Position numbers and translations under genes: made by a program | In this document: positions 53,553-62,346 of the stretch, in pieces | Layout: every line of letters starts with the position of its first letter | Position numbering within the stretch: the stretch's first letter is position 1 | NCBI GenBank assembly: GCA_903902325.1 | Contig: CAIUUO010000158.1 | Location: 22,602 to 86,601, forward strand | From: an uncultured Bacteroidia bacterium | Lineage (GTDB): Bacteria; Bacteroidota; Bacteroidia; Bacteroidales; Prolixibacteraceae | DNA length: 64,000 nucleotides | Reading direction: 5' to 3' | Notes under the pieces: model-generated | What the model was told of the DNA's origin: nothing | What the model saw: the letters and a program-made list of their open reading frames with translations, nothing else | Database searches by the model: none

Positions 53553-54785
53553 GTGGATTTATTGCTTCTCAATATCAAGGATTTGGTACAGACCGGCGAG
53601 AAACCATCAGTTTATCTGGCCGGAAAGGAGATGGCAACGCTTCGTACGATCCCCGAGGCCTTTTTGCTGATCAGTAATGAAATGATCGTTGATTATGGCT
53701 CCATGGAAGAATTGGGGGTGAGCCATTTTGAAAATTCCGAGTTCTTGATGGAGATTGACTGCAAAGGACGACTCGTATTTCCCAGTTTTTGCGATCCGGA
53801 TTCACACTTGCTTTACCCTTTCAGTCCTGTTCCTGATTTTTCAAAACGTCGCCTGGAGAAGCATCCCGAAAGAGTGAGTTTCACCGACTCATTTGTTCAG
53901 TTGCATGAAATGTCTATTGATGAACTTTTCCTGCAGGCTATGGATCATCTGGGCGAAGTCGTCAGGAAGGGAACCGGTGCGATTGAAATTAAAAGCGGTT
54001 ACGGACTTGATATTGATGACGAACTGAAGTTGTTGCAGGTGATCCGGAAATTGAAGAGAACCACACCACTGCTAATTAAATCTACATTTCTTGGTTCGCA
54101 TACCTATCACGAAAATTACAGGAGATCTCCTTCCAGATACATGGATCAAGTCATGGATATTCTGCCGGTAATTGCCCGGGATGAACTTGCCGATAATCTC
54201 GATTTATACTATGATCAGCAATTTCTGACCCGAGCTGAAACGGAACAGTTGCTTTATGCGGGTTTGCGTCAGGGACTGAATGTGAAGATTCACTCAGATG
54301 AACTTGGGCTGAATTGTGTGAACGAACTCAATATCAAAACCTGTCTGGATATAATGGATCATTCTGGACAAATTACGAGAGAGAAGATTTTTCTGATGGC
54401 CGAATCAGGTCTATTCCCGGTGATCATGCCGGGCGCCTCATTTTTCCACAATCTCTCCACCTCTTCGGCCCGCGAAATGATAGATGCCGGATTGCCGCTC
54501 GCAATTGCCACGGATTTTGATCCGGGATCCATGCCCTCCTGCGACATGAAATTTATGCAGTCGCTGGCCTGTATCAAATACGGGATGAACCCCGAGGAGG
54601 TCATTAACGCATCAACCATCAATTCTGCCTATCTCATGGGCATTGTCGACGGATATGGTACCATTACCAAAGGAAAGGCTGCCAATGTCTTCGTTACCAA
54701 AAAAATTCCATCCTACCAATACTTTCCGTATGCCTTCAGTTCCGATCTGATTGAAATGGTGATACTGGACGGGGAGATTCATTGA
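53553..54785 (+). CDS. Imidazolonepropionase-like amidohydrolase, altered metal site
   Basis: 410 residues from a GTG start at 53553. Overall a HutI match: GAIEIKSGYGLDIDDELKLL, STFLGSHTYHENY, KIHSDELGLN, ATDFDPGSMPS. The metal-binding His-x-His of HutI (GFVDPHTH type) is replaced by FCDPDSH, so the first His is Asp; FCE becomes YYD and DHL becomes DHS. The other His and Asp ligands remain. HutH/HutU/FTCD genes are not adjacent. Either an active but modified imidazolonepropionase or a paralogue with another cyclic-amide substrate. Confidence 0.8.
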   Translation: MDLLLLNIKDLVQTGEKPSVYLAGKEMATLRTIPEAFLLISNEMIVDYGSMEELGVSHFENSEFLMEIDCKGRLVFPSFCDPDSHLLYPFSPVPDFSKRRLEKHPERVSFTDSFVQLHEMSIDELFLQAMDHLGEVVRKGTGAIEIKSGYGLDIDDELKLLQVIRKLKRTTPLLIKSTFLGSHTYHENYRRSPSRYMDQVMDILPVIARDELADNLDLYYDQQFLTRAETEQLLYAGLRQGLNVKIHSDELGLNCVNELNIKTCLDIMDHSGQITREKIFLMAESGLFPVIMPGASFFHNLSTSSAREMIDAGLPLAIATDFDPGSMPSCDMKFMQSLACIKYGMNPEEVINASTINSAYLMGIVDGYGTITKGKAANVFVTKKIPSYQYFPYAFSSDLIEMVILDGEIH

Positions 54786-54790
54786 GGTAA

Positions 54791-54875
54791 AACGAGTGGA
54801 CGACTGGGACGACTAGGATGAAAGAGAGACGGAAAGACTAGGGGACTATGGGACCCGTAATCTGTAACTCGCAAC
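54791..54875. repeat. Word repeat (GTGGACGACTGGGACGACTA)
   Basis: Starts 6 bases after the HutI-like stop and ends at the convergent barrel gene. The reverse complement of GACGACTGGGACGACTAGGA recurs at 59960-60016. Confidence 0.7.
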
Positions 54876-54881
54876 ATTGGA

Positions 54882-55634
54882 TCACAAGTAGTAAACAAAC
54901 CCAATCGTACCCATGATCACATCTTTGGCGACAATGGTATTGCCATTGTTCAGTTGTTCGTTAATCACGCTGCTACCGTTCTTGGTCGACCTAATCTCCT
55001 CCCAGTTGTTTTTTGATTGTGACATCTGGTAATCAACGCCAACTTTGAGCTGAAGCTTTTGAGAAACGTTAATGCGAACGGCAGTACCAGCCAGGTATGC
55101 CATGGAGAGATTGATGTTGTTGGTGTTGTGCTGCAAATATTCCCAGTTCTTTGTTGGATCTTTCAGAAGAAGCTGCTGATTGGGCAAATAGGTTACATTC
55201 ATGCCTGCTATGGCCATAAAATCCCAGGCAAACCTGTCGAAGTTCAGGGTGAACACGGGTCCGAAAAGCATACTGTTGGTTAGCCAAGAATTCACCGTAA
55301 GGCTCAAATAGTCCCTTTGAGTCTCAGTGAATGCAATCTGTTTCTTCATCCTGTCTTCCATCATGGTACCCATCCCGTTTCTATCGACAGGATTGGTATT
55401 CAATGAGACCATTCCCTTCAATCCCCAGTGGTTGCTCAAAGGGTAGGTCGCATCCAGATTGAGTGCAAAACCGTTCTTTGCAAAACCAGCATCCGTTACG
55501 GCGGGATCTGTGGTGGCAAATGATCGTACAGGCCAACAACCTCCCATGGTGATCGAGAAGTACCAATTGTCGGGTTGGGCTGAAAGTTGGAATGACATCA
55601 GAATTAACACAATAGCAAGCAGGGTGTTTCTCAT
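54882..55634 (-). CDS. Predicted outer membrane beta-barrel protein
   Basis: 250 residues with a signal peptide (1-19, ending SAQ). The rest alternates hydrophobic and polar residues in amphipathic strands (GWALKGMVSLNTNP-like; AWDFMAIAGMNVTYL; LKVGVDYQMSQSKNNW) and ends in an aromatic-terminated strand (GTIGFVYYL), the usual barrel closing signal. No specific family is recognised. It lies 27 bases downstream of an integral membrane protein gene, so the two are probably co-transcribed. Confidence 0.65.
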   Translation of the reverse strand: MRNTLLAIVLILMSFQLSAQPDNWYFSITMGGCWPVRSFATTDPAVTDAGFAKNGFALNLDATYPLSNHWGLKGMVSLNTNPVDRNGMGTMMEDRMKKQIAFTETQRDYLSLTVNSWLTNSMLFGPVFTLNFDRFAWDFMAIAGMNVTYLPNQQLLLKDPTKNWEYLQHNTNNINLSMAYLAGTAVRINVSQKLQLKVGVDYQMSQSKNNWEEIRSTKNGSSVINEQLNNGNTIVAKDVIMGTIGFVYYL

Positions 55635-55661
55635 GTGGCAATCACTTAATTAATTGAATCA

Positions 55662-56501
55662 TTAAAAGAACATCGAAATATAGGGCATAATGCTTCCCTG
55701 AATGATCTTTCCGGTATTTGCATCAAGCTGGGAACCGAAAAGACTGTGAGGGATCGAGAAAATGCCCAATGTGACAACCATAGCGGCTACAACCCAATAC
55801 CTTGATTCCTGTTTGCGGTTGAAGAGGTAGGCGATCATCCAGGCTGCAAAGGCAATCAGGGTCTTGTTGTCTGTAAGGTCCCAACCGTAGGGTACACCTG
55901 CCCAAAGTTCGTTAAAGGCATATTTTTGTACAAGGGGGCCCATGATCAGTCCACCGATGAATATAGTTCCGAGGGTGATCTTGAGCATCTTCCGGGATGG
56001 AATTTTGAAGAGGGCAAAGATTCCGGCTACATTGCTGAACAGCATAGCCAAAAACATGCAAAGAATATGGGGGAACAAGATAAAATTGGGCACGTATCCC
56101 TTGTAGCGGATAACTGTCGGGGCACCATTGTTCAACACAAATTGTTCATTGCCTTTGGTGAAGACAACCTTGTACTCCAGTTTGCCGGCCATTCCCTGAT
56201 GAGGCAAAGAGGCAGAGAGGTTTTCCCCCTGACGTTTCATTTCCAATTTAGTATAATCTACTTTTTGCGGGTAAACCCTGTATTCGAGCGTTCCCTTGAC
56301 CACTGTATCAGGCATAGCTACGGTGATAGGGCAATCTCCATCCCCATCGAAAGTTCGGAGGAGTTTGAATTTATAGGTTTGGCCGGAAATGGAGATTTGT
56401 GTTCTCTGGGGGTGGGTCGGGCCAGTCAGCCTTTGATAAATAGCTGCTGAAATGGTCAGTATGACGGCGAAAATCCAAATGAAAGTCTTTTTTGTCTGCA
56501 T
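55662..56501 (-). CDS. Uncharacterised membrane protein with a periplasmic beta domain
   Basis: 279 residues. One N-terminal span (7-24), a ~115-residue extracytoplasmic beta-rich domain (25-140, with FDGDGDCPITVAMPD and EYRVYPQKVDYTK), then four spans (about 143-165, 172-192, 205-224, 233-253) and a short tail. I recognise no family. The domain order (anchored Ig-like part, then a four-helix bundle with conserved His and Trp such as FPHILCMF and GVPYGWDLTDNKT) could suit a heme or metal protein, but this is a guess. Confidence 0.6.
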   Translation of the reverse strand: MQTKKTFIWIFAVILTISAAIYQRLTGPTHPQRTQISISGQTYKFKLLRTFDGDGDCPITVAMPDTVVKGTLEYRVYPQKVDYTKLEMKRQGENLSASLPHQGMAGKLEYKVVFTKGNEQFVLNNGAPTVIRYKGYVPNFILFPHILCMFLAMLFSNVAGIFALFKIPSRKMLKITLGTIFIGGLIMGPLVQKYAFNELWAGVPYGWDLTDNKTLIAFAAWMIAYLFNRKQESRYWVVAAMVVTLGIFSIPHSLFGSQLDANTGKIIQGSIMPYISMFF

Positions 56502-56828
56502 GATCAGTCTGTCTATATTCTAAATTATTTTATTTCAATCCGAATCGTTTACGGATTTTATACGGGCACGTTACAGTTTTGCGATCCCGATACCGGCTGC
56601 GAAGTAAATCGGGCGGGAGCAAAAGTATATAAAAATGGATAAAAATTGAACTTTGCCGAATCTGTCAAGATGATAAGATTCAAATTATCAGCTTGGAGGC
56701 ACAAAAATCAATGATATAAATAATATCAGTCCTTCATTTTGTATTTTCTTTCAAATTTCATGAAAACAAAGTGGATGAGAAGTCTGGATTTGTTATTTTT
56801 ACCTCTTGTTAAACTTTTCCAATTCAAA
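56502..56828. other. Gene-free stretch of 327 bases
   Basis: Divergent gap between the uncharacterised membrane protein gene and the PmoA-family gene. It has AT-rich parts and no repeat array or convincing promoter. In-frame ATGs at 56739 and 56760 of the next gene fall here but give an N-terminus without a signal peptide. Confidence 0.5.
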
Positions 56829-57905
56829 ATGAAAAAAATGAGAGCAGCGCTGATTTTGTGTTTTATTTTAACGCAGGTAATGACAATTCAACCTCTTTAT
56901 TCAAAAGATACCTCCAAAAACAAAGAGCAGGGGAAGGTATCTTTCGTCGACAAAAGTGGCCAGAAACAGGTCGATGTAATGATGGACGGAAAACTTTTCA
57001 CCTCCTACTTGTGGCCTGACGATGTCATGAAACCGGTATTGTACCCGGTAATTACAGCCTCGGGAACTGAAGTTACCCGCGGCTATCCCTTGAAACCAAG
57101 GGCAGGGGAGCGGACAGATCATCCTCACCACATCGGCATCTGGTTCAATTACGGTGACGTAAATAAACTGGATTTCTGGAACAATTCAACGGCGATACCC
57201 GCCGAAAAGAAAAATGAATACGGGACGATCCACCATAAAACCATTGAGAAGCAGGAGGGTGGAAAAGGTCACGGTCTGCTTGTTGTGACTGCATCCTGGG
57301 ATGGTCCTGACGGCAAGCAACTTCTCGCAGAGAAAACGGAACTTCACTTTATCAACCAGGGTGCGACCCGCATCATCGACAGGATTACCACCCTGACTGC
57401 CGGAAATTCTCCGGTGCCAATGGCCGACAACAAGGAAGGGCTCATCGGAATGCGCGTGGCCCGTCAACTGGAACTTCCCTCCAAAGATCAGGTTACCCTA
57501 ACCGATGCCAAGGGAAATCCCACTACCGTGAAATCCATGAGCAATGAAGGCGTAACCGGAAGCTACCGTAGCAGCGAAGGAATCAAGGATGATGCCGTTT
57601 GGTCCACACGCGGAAAATGGGTGGACCTGAATGGTACCATTGGAAACGATAAAGTGGCGATCGTCATGTTTGATCATCCTCTGAATATAGGCTATCCTAC
57701 TTACTGGCATGCCAGAGGATATGGATTATTTGCCGCAAATCCGCTTGGCTGGAGTATTTTCACCAAAGGGAAGGAGACTTTGAACTTCATTATCCCGGCA
57801 GGAAAATCGGTTGCATTCCGTTACAGGTTGGTCATCCACAACGGATCTGACCTGACGGATGAAGCCATCAACGCACTTGCGGATGATTTTGCGAAGAAAT
57901 ATTGA
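56829..57905 (+). CDS. PmoA-family (DUF6807) secreted protein
   Basis: 358 residues from the ATG at 56829, which gives a proper signal peptide (MKKMRAALILCFILTQVMTI). The core matches the PmoA/DUF6807 family: MKPVLYPVITASGTEVTRGY, RTDHPHHIGIWFNYGDVN, FDHPLNIGYPTYWHARGYG and KSVAFRYRLVIH. Despite the name it is unrelated to methane oxidation; members are periplasmic beta-sandwich proteins common in polysaccharide-degrading Bacteroidota. Function unknown. A terminator follows at 57931. Confidence 0.87.
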   Translation: MKKMRAALILCFILTQVMTIQPLYSKDTSKNKEQGKVSFVDKSGQKQVDVMMDGKLFTSYLWPDDVMKPVLYPVITASGTEVTRGYPLKPRAGERTDHPHHIGIWFNYGDVNKLDFWNNSTAIPAEKKNEYGTIHHKTIEKQEGGKGHGLLVVTASWDGPDGKQLLAEKTELHFINQGATRIIDRITTLTAGNSPVPMADNKEGLIGMRVARQLELPSKDQVTLTDAKGNPTTVKSMSNEGVTGSYRSSEGIKDDAVWSTRGKWVDLNGTIGNDKVAIVMFDHPLNIGYPTYWHARGYGLFAANPLGWSIFTKGKETLNFIIPAGKSVAFRYRLVIHNGSDLTDEAINALADDFAKKY

Positions 57906-57930
57906 GCAGAAACCGATAACAGATAAAAAA

Positions 57931-57957
57931 AATCCGGAAACGTTCCGGATTTTTTTA
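57931..57957 (+). terminator. Terminator of the PmoA-family gene
   Basis: Perfect stem AATCCGGAA / TTCCGGATT, loop ACG, then a T-run. 26 bases after the stop codon. Confidence 0.92.
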
Positions 57958-58000
57958 TTTTTACCATCCTTAAGTAACCCAAAAGACTCGTCCAATATTC

Positions 58001-59233
58001 ATGGCCCTAAATTATCTCTGGATTTTTTTCTTCGTGATCGCATTTGTGATCGCCCTGTTCAAATTGATAGTCCTGGGCAATGTGGATACCTTCTCCGAGA
58101 TGGTTACCGCCACATTTGAAATGTCGAAGACCGGTTTTGAAATCTCTCTGGGACTAACAGGCGTTTTGGCTTTCTGGTCCGGGATCATGAAAATCGGCGA
58201 GCAGGGTGGGATCGTCAAAATCATCTCGAAACTGATCGGACCGTTTTTCGACAAGCTCTTTCCTGATTTGGGCAAAAATCATCCTGCCTACGGTCCGATG
58301 ATGCTCAACTTTGCCGCCAACATGATGGGACTCGACAATGCCGCCACACCGATGGGGTTACAGGCCATGAAAGAGATGCAGGAAAGCAATCCCAACAAGG
58401 AGGTTGCCTCCAACCCGCAAATCATGTTTTTGGTACTGAATGCCTCGGGATTATGCCTGATCCCGATCTCCATCATGGTTTATCGTGCACAATTGGGGGC
58501 AAAGGCTCCATCCGACATTTTCATTCCAATCCTCTTCGCCACCTTCTTTGCCAACATGACGGGGTTGATCTCCGTCTCGATTGTCCAAAAGATCAAACTT
58601 TGGGACAAGGTTATCCTGTCCTACCTCCTTGGAACGACTGCCCTGGTGGCAACCCTGATTTATTTCATCAGCCACATGCCACAGGAACAGATTTCAATTG
58701 TCTCAAAAGTCGCTACCAATTTGATTCTCTTTTCTCTGATTATGTTCTTTCTCCTGCTTGGTGTAAGGAGCAAAATCAATGTGTACGAGACATTTATCGA
58801 TGGCGCGAAGGAAGGTTTTGCGACAGCGGTCAGGATAATTCCTTACCTGGTAGCCATTTTGGTGGCAATTGGCGTTTTTCGGGCATCCGGTGCCATGGAT
58901 TTTTTGGTGGCCGGCGTAAAATGGATTTTCGATTCGCTGGGGATCAATTCTGAATTTGTGGCTGCTTTGCCTACCGGACTCATGAAGCCGCTGAGCGGAA
59001 GTGGTTCCCGCGGAATGATGATTGACGCGATGAAGACCTATGGAGCCGACTCTTTTGTTGGGAAATTGACCTGTACCGTTCAAGGAGTATCCGATACTAC
59101 CTTCTTTATCCTGGCTCTCTATTTTGGTTCTGTAGGAATCAAGAAAACCAGGCATGCACTGGCTTGCGCCTTGCTGGCCGACTTCGTCGGACTTGTTGCG
59201 GCTATTTGTATTGGTTACCTCTTTTTTCATTAA
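58001..59233 (+). CDS. SpmA-SpmB fusion, nucleoside-recognition domain membrane protein
   Basis: 410 residues, two halves with about nine membrane spans. The first half resembles spore maturation protein A (GVLAFWSGIMKIGEQGG, MMLNFAANMMGLDNAATPMG) and the second SpmB (GAKEGFATAVRIIPYLVAIL, LPTGLMKPLSGSGSRGMM). Fused forms are seen in non-sporulating bacteria and have no established role there; the name comes from Bacillus genes needed for spore core dehydration. A transport role is likely. Confidence 0.85.
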   Translation: MALNYLWIFFFVIAFVIALFKLIVLGNVDTFSEMVTATFEMSKTGFEISLGLTGVLAFWSGIMKIGEQGGIVKIISKLIGPFFDKLFPDLGKNHPAYGPMMLNFAANMMGLDNAATPMGLQAMKEMQESNPNKEVASNPQIMFLVLNASGLCLIPISIMVYRAQLGAKAPSDIFIPILFATFFANMTGLISVSIVQKIKLWDKVILSYLLGTTALVATLIYFISHMPQEQISIVSKVATNLILFSLIMFFLLLGVRSKINVYETFIDGAKEGFATAVRIIPYLVAILVAIGVFRASGAMDFLVAGVKWIFDSLGINSEFVAALPTGLMKPLSGSGSRGMMIDAMKTYGADSFVGKLTCTVQGVSDTTFFILALYFGSVGIKKTRHALACALLADFVGLVAAICIGYLFFH

Positions 59234-59244
59234 TCTGAACCATC

Positions 59245-59844
59245 ATGCGACAAGAATGGATTATTGATGAGGTTGAAAAAGTTTTTAGTGAACTTGATAC
59301 TCATCTTAAGACGATAGCCGGACAAAGTGGCTTGAAGTGTCCTGATTTTTGCGGGATGTGTTGCCGCAAGTCCGACATAGAGGCTTCCCCGCTTGAATTC
59401 ATGCCTTTGGCCGCCTGGTTGTACAAAACCGGTAAGGTGGATGAATTCCTGGCTAAACTGGATCATCCGAAACATCCATGGTGTGCATGCTTTGATCCGG
59501 ATGCTACTGCCAGGGGAGCGTGGGGATGTCAATATTATGAGCACCGAGGATTGATTTGCAGGCTTTTTGGTTTCGGATTCAGGCTAAACAGGGAGGGCCA
59601 GCCAGTGCTTGTAACCTGCAAAATCATGAAATGTACCCAGACGGCCGCCGTGGCAAAAGCAGGTGAACTGGCAGCCGACCATCCGGAAGAGATGCCCATT
59701 TTCAGCAACTATTTCATGCGTTTGATGGCATTGGATCCGGAACTTGCTGTTCCTCAGATGCCAATAAACCAGGCAATCAGGACAGCCATCGAAAAACTAT
59801 ATTTTTACTTTCTGGATAAGGAAGACCCTCATGGGGAAGGATAA
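59245..59844 (+). CDS. YkgJ family cysteine cluster protein
   Basis: 199 residues. The N-terminal cluster CPDFCGMCCRKSDIEASPLE is the CxxCC type of the YkgJ/UPF0153 family. Further Cys occur at WCACFDPDA, GCQYYEHRGLICRLFGFG and the VTCKIMKC region, suiting a zinc or iron-sulfur site. 11 bases after the SpmAB fusion, so co-transcribed. Function unknown. Confidence 0.85.
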   Translation: MRQEWIIDEVEKVFSELDTHLKTIAGQSGLKCPDFCGMCCRKSDIEASPLEFMPLAAWLYKTGKVDEFLAKLDHPKHPWCACFDPDATARGAWGCQYYEHRGLICRLFGFGFRLNREGQPVLVTCKIMKCTQTAAVAKAGELAADHPEEMPIFSNYFMRLMALDPELAVPQMPINQAIRTAIEKLYFYFLDKEDPHGEG

Positions 59845-60016
59845 AGTGAAAAGGGAAAAGGATAAAGGATAAAGGAAAAAGGATAAAGGAAAAAGACCCT
59901 TCGACCCATCGACAAGTTCAGGGAAGTCCAGACTCAGGGAGCAACTTTCCGTTGTTGCATTCGTCCCCTCGTCCCCTCGGCCCAGTCATCCTAGTCGTCC
60001 TCTCGTCCCCTCAACT
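59838..60016. repeat. Word-repeat arrays after the YkgJ gene
   Basis: GGATAAAGGATAAAGGAAAA words at 59838-59896, overlapping the gene end, and CGTCCCCTCGTCCCCTCGG words at 59960-60016, reaching the 3' end of the hemoglobin gene. Reverse-complement versions occur at 14311-14380 and 54791-54875. Confidence 0.75.
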
Positions 60017-60391
60017 CGCTTCGTCCGCTTTCTTTATTTTGCTGTAGAAGGCTTTCGCCATGGTCTTGCCCCTGAACTTGGCCCTTTCAGCAATCTCTCC
60101 CGCAAAAAGTTCATCCACGGTAGTACACCACACCTCTAACCAGTGGTCGAAATGTTCTTTTTTTATGTGCATACCGAAATGGATGGGAACAGGATGGCCG
60201 AAATAATCAGGACGCCTGAGCAATACCGTGTGCCAGAACCGATACAATTTTTTGTGGTGCGCTTCCCATTTACCCTCCAGCCTGTCGTTGAAAAAAAAGC
60301 CAATGGTCTGGTCTTTCCTGACTTTAGCGTAAAAAGCATCAACCAGCAGGTGAATATCTTTCAGATTCTCAATGTCTCTCATCTTGGTCAT
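60011..60391 (-). CDS. Group III truncated hemoglobin
   Basis: 126 residues from the ATG at 60391 (an ATG three codons later is possible). The proximal heme His lies in KEHFDHWLEVW, with FFFND near the start and YRFWHTVLL in the E helix region. Group III members bind O2 or NO; roles include NO detoxification. It is near a multiheme cytochrome and ferredoxin gene but on the other strand, so no operon link is shown. Confidence 0.92.
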   Translation of the reverse strand: MTKMRDIENLKDIHLLVDAFYAKVRKDQTIGFFFNDRLEGKWEAHHKKLYRFWHTVLLRRPDYFGHPVPIHFGMHIKKEHFDHWLEVWCTTVDELFAGEIAERAKFRGKTMAKAFYSKIKKADEAS

Positions 60392-60745
60392 CTCGTTTGA
60401 TGCTCAAAATTCGCAAAAAAAACCACACGAACATCTTGTCATTTCCAGTTTGTCAAGGTCGGTCTGCATTGCCACTTAGTTATCTTTCTATATTTCAGAA
60501 ATAGTATTTGGAGTTGCGATCCCCCAGTCTTCTCTGTCATTCCGTCTCTCCGTCATTCCTCGCCCTCAATTATTGAGAATGAATCTGTTTTGCATCAAGC
60601 ATCTAGATATTTACATGAAAAGCTATAATTTTGGACTCAAACAAGTTCTGTAACGACCAAATTGTCTCAATGGTTATCTTAACTTAAAGGTCAGTTGGTT
60701 TTTTGTATTTCAGAATACTGGTAATTTATTAACTCGATACAATTT
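60392..60745. other. Gene-free divergent gap of 354 bases with a word repeat
   Basis: Gap between the hemoglobin and cytochrome genes. Bases 60520-60566 carry CCCCCAGTCTTCTCTGTCAT / TCCGTCTCTCCGTCATTCC words, of the same family as 47007-47046. No gene or strong promoter is seen in the rest. Confidence 0.55.
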
Positions 60746-62245
60746 ATGAAACCGCCAAAAAATTATTACAACTGGATGAGTCTTGCCGGAACAGCTATCG
60801 CAGCCAATAGTTTGCTTGTGATCATTGTTCTGTTCCTGTTTTCTCTCTTTTCGGAGAAGAGTAACACCTATCTTGGTTTGTACATCTACATCATCGTACC
60901 AATGTTTTTGGTCATTGGTTTGCTGATGATACCCCTGGGAATCGTCCTGCACATCCGGAAAAAGGAGGTGAAGGAAGAGGAAACAGGCGCATGGCCCCTG
61001 TTTAACCTGAATGATCCGAAATTTCGTTCAGGCTTCTTTACCATTTCAGTGATCACCGTAATGCTTTTGCTGGTCTCCGCCATGGGAAGCTACCAGGCAT
61101 TCCGTTACACCGAATCCGTTGAGTTTTGCGGCAAACTTTGCCATCAGGTGATGGAACCCGAATACGTTACCTACCAGCACTCCCCCCATGCCCGCGTAGC
61201 CTGTGTCGAATGCCACGTCGGTGAAGGAGCCAGCTGGTACATGAAATCCAAATTGTCAGGACTTTACCAGGTTTATTCAGTAACCTTCAAAAAATACTCC
61301 CGTCCGATCGGAACGCCACTTCATAATTTGAGGCCTGCCCGCGAGACCTGCGAGCGTTGCCACTGGCCGGAGAAATTTTATGCGAGGAAACTTGTCAACA
61401 TTCGTTCCTACCTGACAGACTCTGCCAGTACAGAATGGAATAATTCCCTCCTGATGAAGATCGGTCCTGAACACAGCTCGCTTGGGATGACCGAAGGGAT
61501 TCACTGGCACATCAACAAGGACATTAAGATTGAATATGTTTCAACAACCGATGACCGGGAAAGCATCCCATGGGTGAAGATGACCAACCTGAAAACAGGT
61601 GTTGTGAAAACATTCATGGACACTGAAAATCCTGTAAAAAAAGCAGTTTTAGATTCTATTCCTGCAAGGACCATGGACTGTATGGATTGCCACAACAGGC
61701 CTTCCCACAAGTACGACTCGCCGACCTTCTATATCAACAATGCCATGGTGGCAGGGAAGATACCGAAAGATATCCCATACATCAAAAAGGCAGCCATGGA
61801 GGCATTGAAAATTTCCTTTACCACCATGGACTCAGCTATGACCATGATCAACACAACGATTGTCGGGTTCTACAAGGACAATTATCCTGCCATCTATGCC
61901 AAAGAGTCGGGAAGAATTACCCAGGCAATTGCCGCCATCCAGGATGAGTACAAAGTCAATGCATTCCCATACATGCGGGCCGACAATACCCGTTACCTTA
62001 ATCACATCGGTCACCTTGAGTCGGACGGTTGCTTCCGTTGCCACTCCGACCGTCACAAGACGGAAACGGGAGAAACCATATCACGCGATTGCAATCTCTG
62101 CCATTCCATCATCAACCAGGGACCAACGGGAAAAATTTCCGCCACTTCCACCGACAAGGCTATGGAGTTTGTGCATCCTACCGAGATTAAAGGCGCGTGG
62201 AAAACCAGCTTCTGTTCCGAGTGCCACAAGGTACTTTATGAATAA
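60746..62245 (+). CDS. NapC/NirT-type cytochrome with seven heme c motifs
   Basis: 499 residues. Two N-terminal membrane spans (about 14-36, 47-70) and another near 90-112, then a periplasmic multiheme part. Heme motifs: CGKLCH (an unusual Cx3CH, with Met three residues on), CVECH, CERCH, CMDCH, CFRCH, CNLCH and CSECH. The first two with QHSPHARVACVECH fit the NapC/NirT/NrfH membrane-quinol oxidase fold. Likely passes electrons from the quinol pool to a periplasmic reductase. No reductase gene (nrfA etc.) lies in the window. Confidence 0.88.
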   Translation: MKPPKNYYNWMSLAGTAIAANSLLVIIVLFLFSLFSEKSNTYLGLYIYIIVPMFLVIGLLMIPLGIVLHIRKKEVKEEETGAWPLFNLNDPKFRSGFFTISVITVMLLLVSAMGSYQAFRYTESVEFCGKLCHQVMEPEYVTYQHSPHARVACVECHVGEGASWYMKSKLSGLYQVYSVTFKKYSRPIGTPLHNLRPARETCERCHWPEKFYARKLVNIRSYLTDSASTEWNNSLLMKIGPEHSSLGMTEGIHWHINKDIKIEYVSTTDDRESIPWVKMTNLKTGVVKTFMDTENPVKKAVLDSIPARTMDCMDCHNRPSHKYDSPTFYINNAMVAGKIPKDIPYIKKAAMEALKISFTTMDSAMTMINTTIVGFYKDNYPAIYAKESGRITQAIAAIQDEYKVNAFPYMRADNTRYLNHIGHLESDGCFRCHSDRHKTETGETISRDCNLCHSIINQGPTGKISATSTDKAMEFVHPTEIKGAWKTSFCSECHKVLYE

Positions 62246-62330
62246 GACATAAGATATGAGACATGAGACATGAGACATGAGAGATGTGAGATAGAACCAT
62301 CTCATAACTCATGTCTTATATCTCATATCT
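62244..62330. repeat. Inverted word repeat after the cytochrome gene
   Basis: GACATGAGACATGAGACATGA words; arms 62252-62274 and 62308-62330 pair at about 20 of 23 positions with a 33-base spacer. It starts at the stop codon of the cytochrome gene and ends 17 bases before the next ATG. Confidence 0.75.
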
Positions 62331-62346
62331 TTATTTTTCACTGGGG

